NCBI GenBank assembly: GCA_051656905.1
Contig: JBOFJQ010000018.1
Span: 1-64,000 of the forward strand
Reading direction: 5' to 3'
Length of the DNA stretch: 64,000 nucleotides
From: JAGNZR01 sp051656905
GTDB lineage: Bacteria; Fusobacteriota; Fusobacteriia; Fusobacteriales; Fusobacteriaceae
Positions 25,960-35,412 of this stretch are shown one piece after another (position 1 is the first letter of the stretch; each line of letters begins with the position of its first letter). The position numbers and the translations under genes are program-made. A model generated the notes under the pieces. That model worked only from the letters and a program-made list of their open reading frames with translations, did no database searches and had not been told where the DNA came from.

Positions 25960-26907
25960 TTGTCAAACAAAGGAATTGTTTTCAATATTCAACGTTTTAC
26001 AATGCATGATGGACCTGGTATTCGTACTGAATTATTTTTAAAGGGCTGCCCTTTAAGATGTGATTGGTGCGGAAATCCTGAGAGTTTAAAAACTTATAAA
26101 CAACCTGGAGTATTTACTTCTAAATGTATTTCATCTGAAAAATGTGGAAGTTGTAAAGAAGTTTGCCATGATGAAAGCATATTAGAATTTATAGATGGAA
26201 AATTATCTTCAATAGATCGTACTAAATGTACAAATTGTCTTTCTTGTGCAAATCAGTGTCCTTCAGACGCTATTAAGCAATGGGGAAAAGAAATGTCTGT
26301 GGAAGAGTGCATGAAAGAAATATTAAAGGATAAATCTTACTATAACCGGTCTGGAGGAGGAGTTACAGTTTCTGGTGGTGACCCCATTCTTCAAAGTGAT
26401 TTTGTATCTGAACTTTTAAAAAAATGTAAAGAAGAGGAGATTCACACTTGTTTTGAATCAAGTTTTTATGGTGAATGGGATGATGCTGAGAAAATTTTAC
26501 CTTATACAAACCTTGTAATTTCAGATATAAAACATATGGACACTGTAATTCATAAAAAACATACGGGTGTTAATAATGATAAAATCCTTAGCAATTTAAA
26601 ACGTTTGTCTAAAAAAAATATAGAGTTTATTTTGAGAATTCCAGTAATTCCCAATGTAAATGATAGTATGGAAAATATTGAAGCTACTGCAGATTTTATA
26701 ATTAATGAACTTGGAAATAAAATAAAAACACTTCAACTTTTAAGTTTTATGCGTCTTGGTGAAGAAAAATATCATTCTTTAGGGATGCCATATAAAATGA
26801 AAAATATAGAAATAGATAGAAATACTTTTCAAGAACATGTAGCTAAAATTGCAAATTATTTTAATGCTAGAGGTATTAAATGCACAATAGGAACAAAAGA
26901 AAACTAA
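25960..26907 (+). CDS. Glycyl-radical enzyme activating enzyme (radical SAM)
   Basis: The protein has 315 residues from a TTG start with AAGGAGG seven bases upstream; TTG is the only codon with proper spacing. The radical-SAM cluster motif is C30-x3-C34-x2-C37 (CPLRCDWC), preceded by HDGPGIRTELFLKGC as in all glycyl-radical activases. An inserted ferredoxin-like domain carries two further [4Fe-4S] motifs, around C62-C65-C69 and C90-C93-C96-C100 (CTNCLSCANQCP), as in activases of dehydratase and lyase-type enzymes rather than of pyruvate formate-lyase. It generates the glycyl radical on the enzyme encoded 23 bases downstream. Confidence 0.93.
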   Translation: MSNKGIVFNIQRFTMHDGPGIRTELFLKGCPLRCDWCGNPESLKTYKQPGVFTSKCISSEKCGSCKEVCHDESILEFIDGKLSSIDRTKCTNCLSCANQCPSDAIKQWGKEMSVEECMKEILKDKSYYNRSGGGVTVSGGDPILQSDFVSELLKKCKEEEIHTCFESSFYGEWDDAEKILPYTNLVISDIKHMDTVIHKKHTGVNNDKILSNLKRLSKKNIEFILRIPVIPNVNDSMENIEATADFIINELGNKIKTLQLLSFMRLGEEKYHSLGMPYKMKNIEIDRNTFQEHVAKIANYFNARGIKCTIGTKEN

Positions 26908-26930
26908 TAAATTATTTAGGAGGATTTTAA

Positions 26931-29414
26931 GTGAGTGTTAATATGAAAAATACACCTGCAAGAGGAACTGAAAATTTCGACAAAATTTATAGCCTTGGAT
27001 ATCAAGTTAATCATGAGGATTGGTCGCCATATCCACGTGTAAATTACCTTAGAGAAAAATTTTTATCAAGAACATATGATATTGATGTAGAAAGATTAAG
27101 ATTAGTTACTGAAGCATACAGAAATAATGAAACTGCTCCAAGAAAACTTCAATGTGCGTATGCTTTTGAAAATATTTTAAAGAATTCAACTATTTACATA
27201 TATGAAAAAGATTTAATATTAGGAGAAATTGCTGCACCAGCTAAAGCTTCTCCTATTTATCCAGAATTTTCTGTAAGTTGGATTAGTGATGAAATATTAA
27301 ATTCTCCATTTGAAGAGCGTTCAAATGATCAATTCTATATAAGAAATGAAGCTGAAAGAAATGAAATTCTTGAGCTTTGTAAATACTGGAAAGGTAAATC
27401 AGCAAATGAACTGATAACAGAAAGGCTTGATGAAGAGCAAAAATTAGGATCACATATGGGAGAAAAAATATTTCAAACAAATAATTATCATTTTGCAGGA
27501 ATAGGTCATTTTGCCATTGATTATAATAAACTTATGACTTTAGGTTACGATGGTACAATTGCACAAGCAAATGAGTATTTTGCAAAATTATCTAAAAAAG
27601 ATCCGGAATATGGAAGTAAAAGAGATTACTATCAAGCAACTATAATAATGTTAAAAGCTTCAAAAGAATATATTCTTCGTTATGCAAAATTAGCAAAAGA
27701 GTATGCTGAAAAAGAAATAGATCCTAAAAGAAAACAGGAACTTGAATCTATGTCAGTTAACTGTGAAGTTATTGCTGGAGGAACTCCAAAAACTTTTTGG
27801 CAAGCATTACAATTATTTAATTTTGCAACTACACTTATTCAAATAGAAGGAAATGGACACTCTATTTCTTATGGGCGTATGGATCAATGGTTATTTCCAT
27901 TCTATGATGCTGATATGAAAAATGGAACACTAACTAAGGAGTTTGCATTAGAGCTTATTGAAGTTCAATATGTAAAAATGAATAATCCTACAAAATTAAA
28001 AGATAAAGGAACAGTTAAAGTAAGAAATGGACGTGGTTTTGGTGGAGAAAGTCTTACTATTGGTGGAATAAAGAAAGATGGTAGTGATGCTACTAATGAT
28101 TTAACAATGTTGATGCTTGAAGCTTCTGCTCACACTCGTATGATGAATCCTTGGGTATGTGTAAGAATGCATGAAAATTCGCCATATGAACTAAAAATTA
28201 AAACTATTGAATGTATAAGAGCTGGTTATGGTCATCCAAAATTATTCAATGATGGACCTGCAATTAAAGCTATGCTAAGTAAAAACGTTACTCTTGAAGA
28301 AGCTAGAGATTATTGTGTTGTTGGATGTGTAGAACCATCTCTTGCAGGAAAAGAGTTTGGTTGGCTTGATGCAGGTTATGTAAATACTGCCAAAATGATG
28401 GAAATGGTTTTAAACGGAGGAATAACATTAGATGGTAAAAAATTAGGACCAAATACTGGAAGTTTAGAAACTTATAAAGATTTTGAAGAGGTTCTTGAAA
28501 GTGTTGATAAACAATTTGAGTTTTGGACTGATCAATTATGCAGTTGTTTAAATATAACAGATGAAGTACACAGAGAAGTTAAACCAACTCCATACGCATC
28601 TGCATTCTTTGAAGGTTGTATAGAATCTGGTAAAGATATGACAGAAGGAGGAGTAAAATATAATGGTACAGCACCTCAAGGAGCAGGAATAGCAACTTGT
28701 GCAGATTCGTTATCTACAATAAAGAAACTTATGTTTGATGATAAAACTCATACTGGAAGCGAATTACTTAAAGCTGTTAAAGATAACTGGGAAGGTCACG
28801 AAAAAATATACGCACTTGTAAATAGTTCGAAGGTACCTCATTATGGTAATGATGACGATTATGCAGATGAATTATTTAAGTATATGTTTGAATGTTACTG
28901 TAAACATATAAAAGGAAGAAAAAATCCTAGAGGTGGAGAATTTAGTCCAGGAATTTATACAGTAAATGCTAATGTTGGAATGGGACTTTATACAAATGCA
29001 TCTTTAGATGGACGTAAAAACGAAGAACCAATTTCAGATAATATGGGACCTGTTCATACTGCAGGAGGATCTCATGATCTTTTTGGACCAACTGCATTAG
29101 TAAATTCAGTTTCAAAAGTTGATCATAGTCTTGCTAGTAATGGAACTCTATTAAACTTAAGATTCCCAGAAGATACTGTTGCTGGAATTGAAGGAAGAGA
29201 TATACTTTTAAATTTTGTTGAAGAATATATTTCAAAGCAAGGAATGCACATTCAATTTAATATTATGAGTGCTGAGACAATGAAAGCAGCACAGAAAAAT
29301 CCTAAAGACTATAAAGATATGCTAGTACGTGTTGCAGGATACAGTGCTTATTTTGTAGAATTAGGTAAACCTTTGCAAGATGATTTAATACAACGTACAG
29401 AACTACGTTTCTAA
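26931..29414 (+). CDS. Glycyl-radical enzyme, dehydratase or sulfonate-lyase subgroup
   Basis: The protein has 827 residues from a GTG with AGGAGG seven bases upstream. The catalytic pair is C466-V-E468 in the signature VVGCVEPSLAGKEFG; the Cys-x-Glu pair marks the diol-dehydratase, choline-lyase and isethionate-lyase group and excludes plain pyruvate formate-lyase. The radical loop RVAGYSAYFVEL has G803. Length and spacing of these residues are close to those of isethionate sulfite-lyase. Neighbours are its activase, a TauE-type exporter, an iron alcohol dehydrogenase and a permease. The best guesses are cleavage or dehydration of isethionate or 2,3-dihydroxypropanesulfonate; glycerol or propanediol dehydration remains possible. 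No microcompartment genes are seen. Confidence 0.85.
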   Translation: MSVNMKNTPARGTENFDKIYSLGYQVNHEDWSPYPRVNYLREKFLSRTYDIDVERLRLVTEAYRNNETAPRKLQCAYAFENILKNSTIYIYEKDLILGEIAAPAKASPIYPEFSVSWISDEILNSPFEERSNDQFYIRNEAERNEILELCKYWKGKSANELITERLDEEQKLGSHMGEKIFQTNNYHFAGIGHFAIDYNKLMTLGYDGTIAQANEYFAKLSKKDPEYGSKRDYYQATIIMLKASKEYILRYAKLAKEYAEKEIDPKRKQELESMSVNCEVIAGGTPKTFWQALQLFNFATTLIQIEGNGHSISYGRMDQWLFPFYDADMKNGTLTKEFALELIEVQYVKMNNPTKLKDKGTVKVRNGRGFGGESLTIGGIKKDGSDATNDLTMLMLEASAHTRMMNPWVCVRMHENSPYELKIKTIECIRAGYGHPKLFNDGPAIKAMLSKNVTLEEARDYCVVGCVEPSLAGKEFGWLDAGYVNTAKMMEMVLNGGITLDGKKLGPNTGSLETYKDFEEVLESVDKQFEFWTDQLCSCLNITDEVHREVKPTPYASAFFEGCIESGKDMTEGGVKYNGTAPQGAGIATCADSLSTIKKLMFDDKTHTGSELLKAVKDNWEGHEKIYALVNSSKVPHYGNDDDYADELFKYMFECYCKHIKGRKNPRGGEFSPGIYTVNANVGMGLYTNASLDGRKNEEPISDNMGPVHTAGGSHDLFGPTALVNSVSKVDHSLASNGTLLNLRFPEDTVAGIEGRDILLNFVEEYISKQGMHIQFNIMSAETMKAAQKNPKDYKDMLVRVAGYSAYFVELGKPLQDDLIQRTELRF

Positions 29415-29472
29415 TTTAAATAAAAAACAAAATATATATTTAGCGATAAAAGATTATTAGAGGGAGAGTTTT

Positions 29473-30360
29473 ATGAGTTTTCAAATGGATTTTCTAATTG
29501 TAGGATTAATGCAAGTTTTTGGATTTTTTGTTCAAGGAACAACAGGATTTGGATGTACAGTTATTGCAGCCGCAGTTACAAATGGTATTCTAGGAACATC
29601 TGTTGGAGTTCCTTACGGTACAATTATTACGTTACCTTTTCTTTACTACTTAGGGATAAAAGGGAGAAAAGAAGTTTCTTGGAAAGATTTAGGTAAAATT
29701 GTTTTGGGATGTGCCCCAGGAATATTTATAGGAAATATGTTATTTAAAACTATAGATCCTAGAACAGCTAAGATAGCTATTGGTGCAATGATTATTGTTA
29801 TTGCAACAATGAATATTCATAAACATATTGTAAAACCATTAATTATGAAAGCTGTTGAAGAAGAAGTTGCAGACACAGCAGTAAGAAAAATATTCCGTTA
29901 TGGTTGTCTTATACTTGGTGGAATTGTTCACGGTGCATTTACAATTGGTGGACCATTAATGACTGTTTATACATTAGAAGCAATAAAAGATAAGAAAAGT
30001 TTCCGTAATACAATGACTTGGCTCTGGATTATACTTAATACATGGAATGCATTTAGTCAATATAGTGGAGTTAAAGATAAACCTTACTTAATGGGTGCTT
30101 TAGCTGTAGGTGTTCCTCTAGCAGGAATAGGTTTCTTCTTTGGAATGAGATTCCTTGAAAAAATTAATAGAGAACAATTTTTACGTATGGTTTATGCAGT
30201 TCTATTATTTGTTGGAGTAAATATGTTTAAAGGAAGTATACATTGGACACCAAGCTTGGTAAAGAGCACAAGTATTCTTCTTGTTGTAGCTGCAGTTATG
30301 TATTCTTTTATCGTTATGAAAGCTAGAAATAAAAATAGTGTTTTAATAAATTCTAAATAA
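29473..30360 (+). CDS. TauE/SafE-family sulfite or organosulfonate exporter
   Basis: This 295-residue membrane protein has about eight helices. It shows the duplicated TauE/SafE motif: GFFVQGTTGFGCTVIAAA near residue 20 and GGIVHGAFTIGGPLMTVY near 155. The family exports sulfite, sulfoacetate or related anions. Its place between a glycyl-radical enzyme and an aldehyde or alcohol dehydrogenase gene suggests that it removes the sulfur-containing end product. The start ATG follows AGAGGGAGAG, 58 bases after the enzyme gene. Confidence 0.85.
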   Translation: MSFQMDFLIVGLMQVFGFFVQGTTGFGCTVIAAAVTNGILGTSVGVPYGTIITLPFLYYLGIKGRKEVSWKDLGKIVLGCAPGIFIGNMLFKTIDPRTAKIAIGAMIIVIATMNIHKHIVKPLIMKAVEEEVADTAVRKIFRYGCLILGGIVHGAFTIGGPLMTVYTLEAIKDKKSFRNTMTWLWIILNTWNAFSQYSGVKDKPYLMGALAVGVPLAGIGFFFGMRFLEKINREQFLRMVYAVLLFVGVNMFKGSIHWTPSLVKSTSILLVVAAVMYSFIVMKARNKNSVLINSK

Positions 30361-30391
30361 GCTATTACTATTTTATTAAGGAGAGTAAAAA

Positions 30392-31540
30392 ATGAATGAT
30401 TTTAATTTTAAAATACCACAGAATATACAGTTTGGAATGGGAAGTTTAAAAAAACTTCCAGAAATATTAAAAGAAAACAACTCAGATCATGTTTTCTTAA
30501 TTTCTGATAGAGTTCTTGAAAGTATAGGAGTTGTAAAAAAAGTTCAAGATATTATAGAAAAAGGAAACATTAAATGTACAGCATACTTGGATGTAATTCC
30601 TAATCCTACAATAGAAGTTGTTAATGAAGCTGCAGAGCTTTATAAAAATTGTGGAGCTACAAGCATTGTAGCTCTTGGTGGGGGAAGTCCTCTTGACGTT
30701 GCAAAAGCTGTGGGTGTATTAACTAAATTTGGAGGAGCAATTACAGACTATGAAGGGCGTAATAAAGTTCCAGGACCAATAGCACCAATGATAGCAATTC
30801 CTACAACTGCAGGAACAGGAAGTGAAGCAACAGCTTCATCTGTAATTACTGATGAAGCGAGAAACTATAAGTTTTCTATCATTAGCTATGAAACACTACC
30901 TAAGTATGCAATTTTAGACCCTGAGCTTATTATGACAGCTCCTGCATCAATAGCAGCTTCTTGTGGCGTAGATGCACTAATTCATGCAATAGAGGCATAT
31001 ATTTCTAAAGATGCATCACCATTTTCTGATTCAATGGCTGAAAAAGCAATGGAATTAATAGGAAAAAATCTACGTAAATTTGTTGCAGATAGAACAGATG
31101 AAGAAGCAGCATGTGGAATGATGGTTGGGTCAAATTTTGCAGGAATTTCATTCGCTTGGGCAAGATTAGGAAATGTTCATGCAATGAGTCATCCACTAAG
31201 TGCTTTTTATCACGTTCCACACGGAGTTGCTAACTCGGTTCTTCTTCCTACTGTAATGGAATATAATGCAGTCGTTGATAATGGACGTTATAAAAAAATT
31301 TATGAGTATGTATGCCCAGAAATTGGAAATGTTACAAACTTTAAGCCAGAAATGCTTATAGAAGCTCTTAAAAAACTTAATGATGATCTTAAAATTCCAA
31401 AATCACTTTCTGAATTAGGAGTAAAAGAGGAATCAATAGAAGAAATGGCAAAAGATGCAATGAAGAGTGGAAATGTTCTTTCTAATCCTAGAGAGACTAC
31501 TTTAGAAGATATGAAAATACTTTATAAAAGAGCAATGTAA
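30392..31540 (+). CDS. Iron-containing alcohol dehydrogenase
   Basis: The protein has 382 residues, the usual length of the group III iron-dependent family. The NAD-binding segment GGGSPLDVAKA lies at about 97-107, followed by PTTAGTGSEATA at about 137-148. Metal ligands are present in GVDALIHAIEAY (Asp and His near 193-201), AMSHPLSAFYHVPHG (His near 267 and 281). It probably reduces the aldehyde formed by the glycyl-radical enzyme (acetaldehyde, 3-sulfopropionaldehyde or 3-hydroxypropionaldehyde) and so recycles NADH. AAGGAG precedes the ATG. It is transcribed with the rest of the cluster. Confidence 0.93.
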   Translation: MNDFNFKIPQNIQFGMGSLKKLPEILKENNSDHVFLISDRVLESIGVVKKVQDIIEKGNIKCTAYLDVIPNPTIEVVNEAAELYKNCGATSIVALGGGSPLDVAKAVGVLTKFGGAITDYEGRNKVPGPIAPMIAIPTTAGTGSEATASSVITDEARNYKFSIISYETLPKYAILDPELIMTAPASIAASCGVDALIHAIEAYISKDASPFSDSMAEKAMELIGKNLRKFVADRTDEEAACGMMVGSNFAGISFAWARLGNVHAMSHPLSAFYHVPHGVANSVLLPTVMEYNAVVDNGRYKKIYEYVCPEIGNVTNFKPEMLIEALKKLNDDLKIPKSLSELGVKEESIEEMAKDAMKSGNVLSNPRETTLEDMKILYKRAM

Positions 31541-31566
31541 AAATAAAAATATAGAGGTGTTAAATT

Positions 31567-32943
31567 TTGAAAATAAAAAGAGAATCCGGTCAAGAGCAGC
31601 CTTATATTTCTGCTGGAATTTTTAAGATTAGAATTCCTTTTGTGCATTTTGGCTTTGAAAAAATTGATTTCTGTCAAGGATTATTGTTATGTGCAGTATG
31701 CTTAGGGGCTATTCCAATGTTACAAGAATATCTAGGAATGCCTTTTGATGTTGCAATGACTATTGTTGTGCTTAATGGATTATTCTATTTCCTTCACATA
31801 TTACTGGGAGATCCTATTATTCCAGGATGGATAACACCAGCAATTCCAATTGTTATGCTTTATCTTAGTCAATACTCTTTAGGAACTGAAAGAGTTCAGG
31901 CGTTGATAGCATTTCAGATTTCACTTGGGATAATATCTATCTTCTTAGGAATTACAAATTTAGGGAAAAAAATAACTTCTTATGTGCCTAATGCAATAAA
32001 ATCAGGAATAATTATTGGGGCAGGAATAGCCGCTGTAAATTCAGTTTTGCAAAAGGGAGGAAATTTTGAAAAATTTCCAATTTCTATAATAATCTGTACA
32101 GGCTTAGGGTTCTATTTTTTATTTTCAAGTCATTTCAAAAGTAAAAAAGACTCAAATAGGTTTACAAAAATTTTATTTGATTTAGGATCTCTTCCGATAA
32201 TTATACTGGCTATTTTTATAGGTCCACTAGTACATGAAGTAGGAATTCCAAAGATAGAATGGGGAATAACTACTTTAGCTTTTAAAGATTTAATAAATAA
32301 CTGGACTATTATTGGACTTGGAATGCCACCTTTAAGAATGTTTATAGGTGGTTTACCTATAGTCATATCGACTTATGTAATTCTTTTTGGAGATGTAATT
32401 CAAGCACAATGTTTATTAGAAAATGCAAGTAAAGAAAGAGATGATGAAATTATAGATTATAACTCTAATCGTTCTCATATAATTTTTGGAGTTAGAAATC
32501 TTTTAATGGGAATATTTAGTCCTACTATAACAATGTGTGGTCCTCTTGCTGCAGCAATGCAAGTTGTACTGTGCGAAAGATATAAAAATGGTAGAAAAAC
32601 TATGGATACAATCCATGCAGGTGCAATATCTTATAGATATGGAACTTTTTGTGGATACTTTATATTACCAATAGTAACATTAGTTAAACCAATTTTAGGA
32701 ATAGCACTAGCATCAACTATGTTGATTCAAGGATTTGTCTCTGTTAGAGTTGGAGTGGTAAAGTCAAAAACAGTTAATGATTTGGGAATTGCTGGAATTA
32801 TGGCGGCTGTAATATCTTCTAAAGGAGCTACTTGGGGACTTTTAGCTGGTGTGATTCTTTGTATTTTTGTAAATTTAGGAAGAAGTAAAAAATTTGAGCC
32901 ACTATTAGTACAAGAATTTAAACAAGATGGGGATAATAATTAA
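31567..32943 (+). CDS. NCS2-like (xanthine/uracil-type fold) permease
   Basis: The protein has 458 residues from a TTG start with AGAGGTG upstream, and about twelve to fourteen helices. The segment PGWITPAIPIVML at about 90 and GIIIGAGIAAVNSVL at about 150 match the 7+7 inverted-repeat fold shared by NCS2 nucleobase carriers and SulP anion carriers. I cannot place it within a named subfamily. As last gene of the glycyl-radical cluster, before a terminator, it probably imports the cluster's substrate. A member of this fold carrying a sulfonate or a diol would be unusual. Confidence 0.62.
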   Translation: MKIKRESGQEQPYISAGIFKIRIPFVHFGFEKIDFCQGLLLCAVCLGAIPMLQEYLGMPFDVAMTIVVLNGLFYFLHILLGDPIIPGWITPAIPIVMLYLSQYSLGTERVQALIAFQISLGIISIFLGITNLGKKITSYVPNAIKSGIIIGAGIAAVNSVLQKGGNFEKFPISIIICTGLGFYFLFSSHFKSKKDSNRFTKILFDLGSLPIIILAIFIGPLVHEVGIPKIEWGITTLAFKDLINNWTIIGLGMPPLRMFIGGLPIVISTYVILFGDVIQAQCLLENASKERDDEIIDYNSNRSHIIFGVRNLLMGIFSPTITMCGPLAAAMQVVLCERYKNGRKTMDTIHAGAISYRYGTFCGYFILPIVTLVKPILGIALASTMLIQGFVSVRVGVVKSKTVNDLGIAGIMAAVISSKGATWGLLAGVILCIFVNLGRSKKFEPLLVQEFKQDGDNN

Positions 32944-32975
32944 TTTATCCACGTAAAAATATATTTAACTCTACT

Positions 32976-33008
32976 ACTGACTAGGTTTTTAACCTAGTCA
33001 GTTTTTTT
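32976..33008 (+). terminator. Terminator of the glycyl-radical operon
   Basis: ACTGACTAGGTT (32976-32987) and AACCTAGTCAGT (32991-33002) with a TTT loop, followed by a T run. Confidence 0.92.
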
Positions 33009-33121
33009 TATATTTTTTTAGCTTCAATAAAATATTTACACTTTATTGATAAAATACCAACTTAAAAAATTTAATTTTTTAAATAAAAAAATAAATTTAT
33101 TCTCTTAAAATTTTTATTTAC

Positions 33122-33181
33122 TTGTCAATTATTTTTAAATATGGTACATTTTCATTGACAAGACAATTGTAAAACAGTTGT
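33122..33181 (+). promoter_or_regulatory. nadABC-niaR promoter with probable NiaR operator
   Basis: TTGTCA (33122-33127) and TACATT (33145-33150) are 17 bases apart. Directly downstream, 33154-33181 contains TTGACAAGACAATTGT and ACAGTTGT, a set of inverted TTGT/ACAA half-sites placed where a repressor would stop transcription. The operon's last gene encodes NiaR, the niacin-responsive repressor, so this is its likely site. The exact half-site assignment is inference. Confidence 0.65.
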
Positions 33182-33199
33182 GTATACTAAGGAGGGGTT

Positions 33200-34105
33200 A
33201 TGAATAAATTAAATTTAATTAAAAGCTTAAAAAAAGATAAAAATGCTCTTATTTTAGCTCATTATTATACAAATGAGGATATTCAAAGAGTGGCTGATTA
33301 TGTGGGGGATTCTTATTTTTTGAGTAAGAAAGCTACAGAATTAAAAGAAAATCTAATAGTTATGTGTGGAGTATATTTTATGGGAGAAAGTATAAAACTA
33401 CTCAATCCTAATAAAAAAGTTCTAGTCCCTGATAAATCAGCTGATTGCCCCATGGCACACATGGCAACTCTTGACAGTGTAAAAATCATGAGAGATAAAT
33501 ATGATGATTTAGCTGTAGTTTGCTATATTAATTCTACTGCTCAACTAAAATCTGTTAGTGATGTTTGTGTTACATCTGCTAATGCTATTGATGTAGTAAA
33601 AAAATTATCAAATAAAAATATTTTTTTTATCCCTGATAAACATTTAGGTAGCTATGTTGCATCTAAACTTCCTGAAAAAAATATAATTTTATGTGAAGGA
33701 TATTGCCCTATACATGATGGAGTAAATTTAAAAGATGTTATGGAGTTGAAAAATAAGTATCCCAAAGCTCAAATTATGGTGCATCCTGAATGTAGTAAAG
33801 AGATTTTAAATCTCGCAGATTATATTGGAAGCACTTCGGGAATTATTAGTTATGTATCTAATAGTCAAAATAATGATTTTATAATTTGCACAGAAGTAGG
33901 TATATTATATGAGCTGAAAAATAAAAATCTCAATAAAAATTTTTATTTTTCTGAAAAGAAAATGGAATGTTTGGATATGAAAAAAGCAACCCTAGATAAA
34001 ATAATTCATGTTTTAGAAACTGAAGAAAATGAAGTTATTTTAGATTCTGAAATTGCTGAAAAAGCTAAAAAACCACTCAATAAAATGCTGGAATTAGGTA
34101 GATAA
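33200..34105 (+). CDS. nadA: Quinolinate synthase
   Basis: This 301-residue NadA condenses iminoaspartate with dihydroxyacetone phosphate to give quinolinate, the first ring compound of NAD synthesis. The three [4Fe-4S] cysteines are C56 (VMCGVYFMGE), C169 (EGYCPIHDG) and C257 (MECLDMKKAT); other family residues include AHYYTNEDIQ near 20 and PDKHLG near 145. AGGAGGGG precedes the ATG. It is the first gene of nadA-nadB-nadC-niaR, two bases before nadB. Confidence 0.96.
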   Translation: MNKLNLIKSLKKDKNALILAHYYTNEDIQRVADYVGDSYFLSKKATELKENLIVMCGVYFMGESIKLLNPNKKVLVPDKSADCPMAHMATLDSVKIMRDKYDDLAVVCYINSTAQLKSVSDVCVTSANAIDVVKKLSNKNIFFIPDKHLGSYVASKLPEKNIILCEGYCPIHDGVNLKDVMELKNKYPKAQIMVHPECSKEILNLADYIGSTSGIISYVSNSQNNDFIICTEVGILYELKNKNLNKNFYFSEKKMECLDMKKATLDKIIHVLETEENEVILDSEIAEKAKKPLNKMLELGR

Positions 34106-34107
34106 TC

Positions 34108-35412
34108 ATGAGAAATTTTGATGTTATCGTCGTTGGAACTGGGGCTGCTGGTTGCTTTTCATCACTACATTTAGATGATAAATTAAATATATTAATAGCC
34201 ACAAAAGAAAAAGCAGAAGAAAGTGATTCTTATTTAGCTCAAGGAGGCATTTGTGTTTTAAAAGATAAAGAAGATTTCAATAGTTTTTTTGAAGATACGT
34301 TAAAAGCAGGACACTATGAAAATAAAAAAGAGGCAGTTGAAGTAATGATTAATTCTTCAAATGAAGTTATCGAAGAATTAATCAAATATAATATAGATTT
34401 TAGTAGAAAAAATGGAGAGCTTCTTTATACTCAGGAAGGAGCTCACTCTAAACCTCGCATTCTATATCATAAAGATATAACTGGACAAGAGATAACTAAA
34501 AAATTATTAAATGAAGTTATAAAAAGAAAAAATATAACTATTCTTGAAAATACTAAAATTATCGATATTATTGAAAAAAATAAGAAATGTGTTGGAGTTA
34601 TTTTAGTTGATAAACAAAATAATTTAGAAGTTATATCTTCTAAATGTGTTATTTTAGCAACTGGAGGAATAGGTGGAATTTTTAAAAATTCTACTAACTT
34701 TCCTCATATAACAGGAGATTCTTTAGGAATAGCAATTAAACACCGTATTAAATTGAAAGATTTAAGCTACATCCAAATTCATCCCACAACACTTTATTTG
34801 AAAAAAAGTGGAAGAAGATTTTTAATCTCTGAATCAGTTAGAGGTGAGGGCGCTTTACTTTACAATAAAAATTTTCAAAGATTTACTGATGAATTACAAT
34901 CAAGAGATATTGTTACGAAAGCAATATTAGAAGAAATAAAAAAAGATAAAAAGAAGTTTGTTTGGTTAGATATGAGACCAATCATTGAAAGAGGAATTGA
35001 TATTACTAAAAGATTTCCTAATATTGTAAAGAAATGCATGGAAGAAGGTTATGATCCAATAAAAGAGTGTATTCCTGTTGTCCCTGCTCAGCATTATTTT
35101 ATGGGAGGAATAGAAGTCGATTTAAATAGCTCTACTTCATTAGAAAATTTATATGCTATTGGTGAAACTAGTTGTAATGGTGTTCATGGAGCTAATAGAC
35201 TTGCAAGTAATTCCCTTTTAGAAGTTTTAGTTTTTTCAAAAAGAGCAGCTATGAATATAAATAAAAAAATTGATAAAGTTTCCACTATAAATCTAAAATA
35301 TTTAAAATTAAAATCATATTCTGATTATAAAATCTTTAAAGAATATAAGACTAATATTTTAAAAGAAATAAAAAAAGATAAAACAATAAAGGAGAAAATA
35401 TCTTGGACATAA
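34108..35412 (+). CDS. nadB: L-aspartate oxidase
   Basis: This 434-residue flavoprotein makes iminoaspartate for NadA. The FAD-binding GTGAAGCFSSLHL lies at 10-22, followed by YLAQGGICVL near 45 and the substrate-site segment ESVRGEGALLYN near 245; HGANRLASNSLLEVLVF near 375 closes the FAD domain. It is about 100 residues shorter than the E. coli enzyme because the helical C-terminal domain is reduced, as in many anaerobes. In the absence of oxygen it would use fumarate as acceptor. Its end overlaps the start of nadC by ten bases. Confidence 0.94.
   Translation: MRNFDVIVVGTGAAGCFSSLHLDDKLNILIATKEKAEESDSYLAQGGICVLKDKEDFNSFFEDTLKAGHYENKKEAVEVMINSSNEVIEELIKYNIDFSRKNGELLYTQEGAHSKPRILYHKDITGQEITKKLLNEVIKRKNITILENTKIIDIIEKNKKCVGVILVDKQNNLEVISSKCVILATGGIGGIFKNSTNFPHITGDSLGIAIKHRIKLKDLSYIQIHPTTLYLKKSGRRFLISESVRGEGALLYNKNFQRFTDELQSRDIVTKAILEEIKKDKKKFVWLDMRPIIERGIDITKRFPNIVKKCMEEGYDPIKECIPVVPAQHYFMGGIEVDLNSSTSLENLYAIGETSCNGVHGANRLASNSLLEVLVFSKRAAMNINKKIDKVSTINLKYLKLKSYSDYKIFKEYKTNILKEIKKDKTIKEKISWT

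Noticed and set aside
34108..35412. nadB as a truncated pseudogene because of its short length
   Set aside because: All FAD and substrate motifs are present and the end overlaps nadC cleanly; short NadB forms are normal in many anaerobes.
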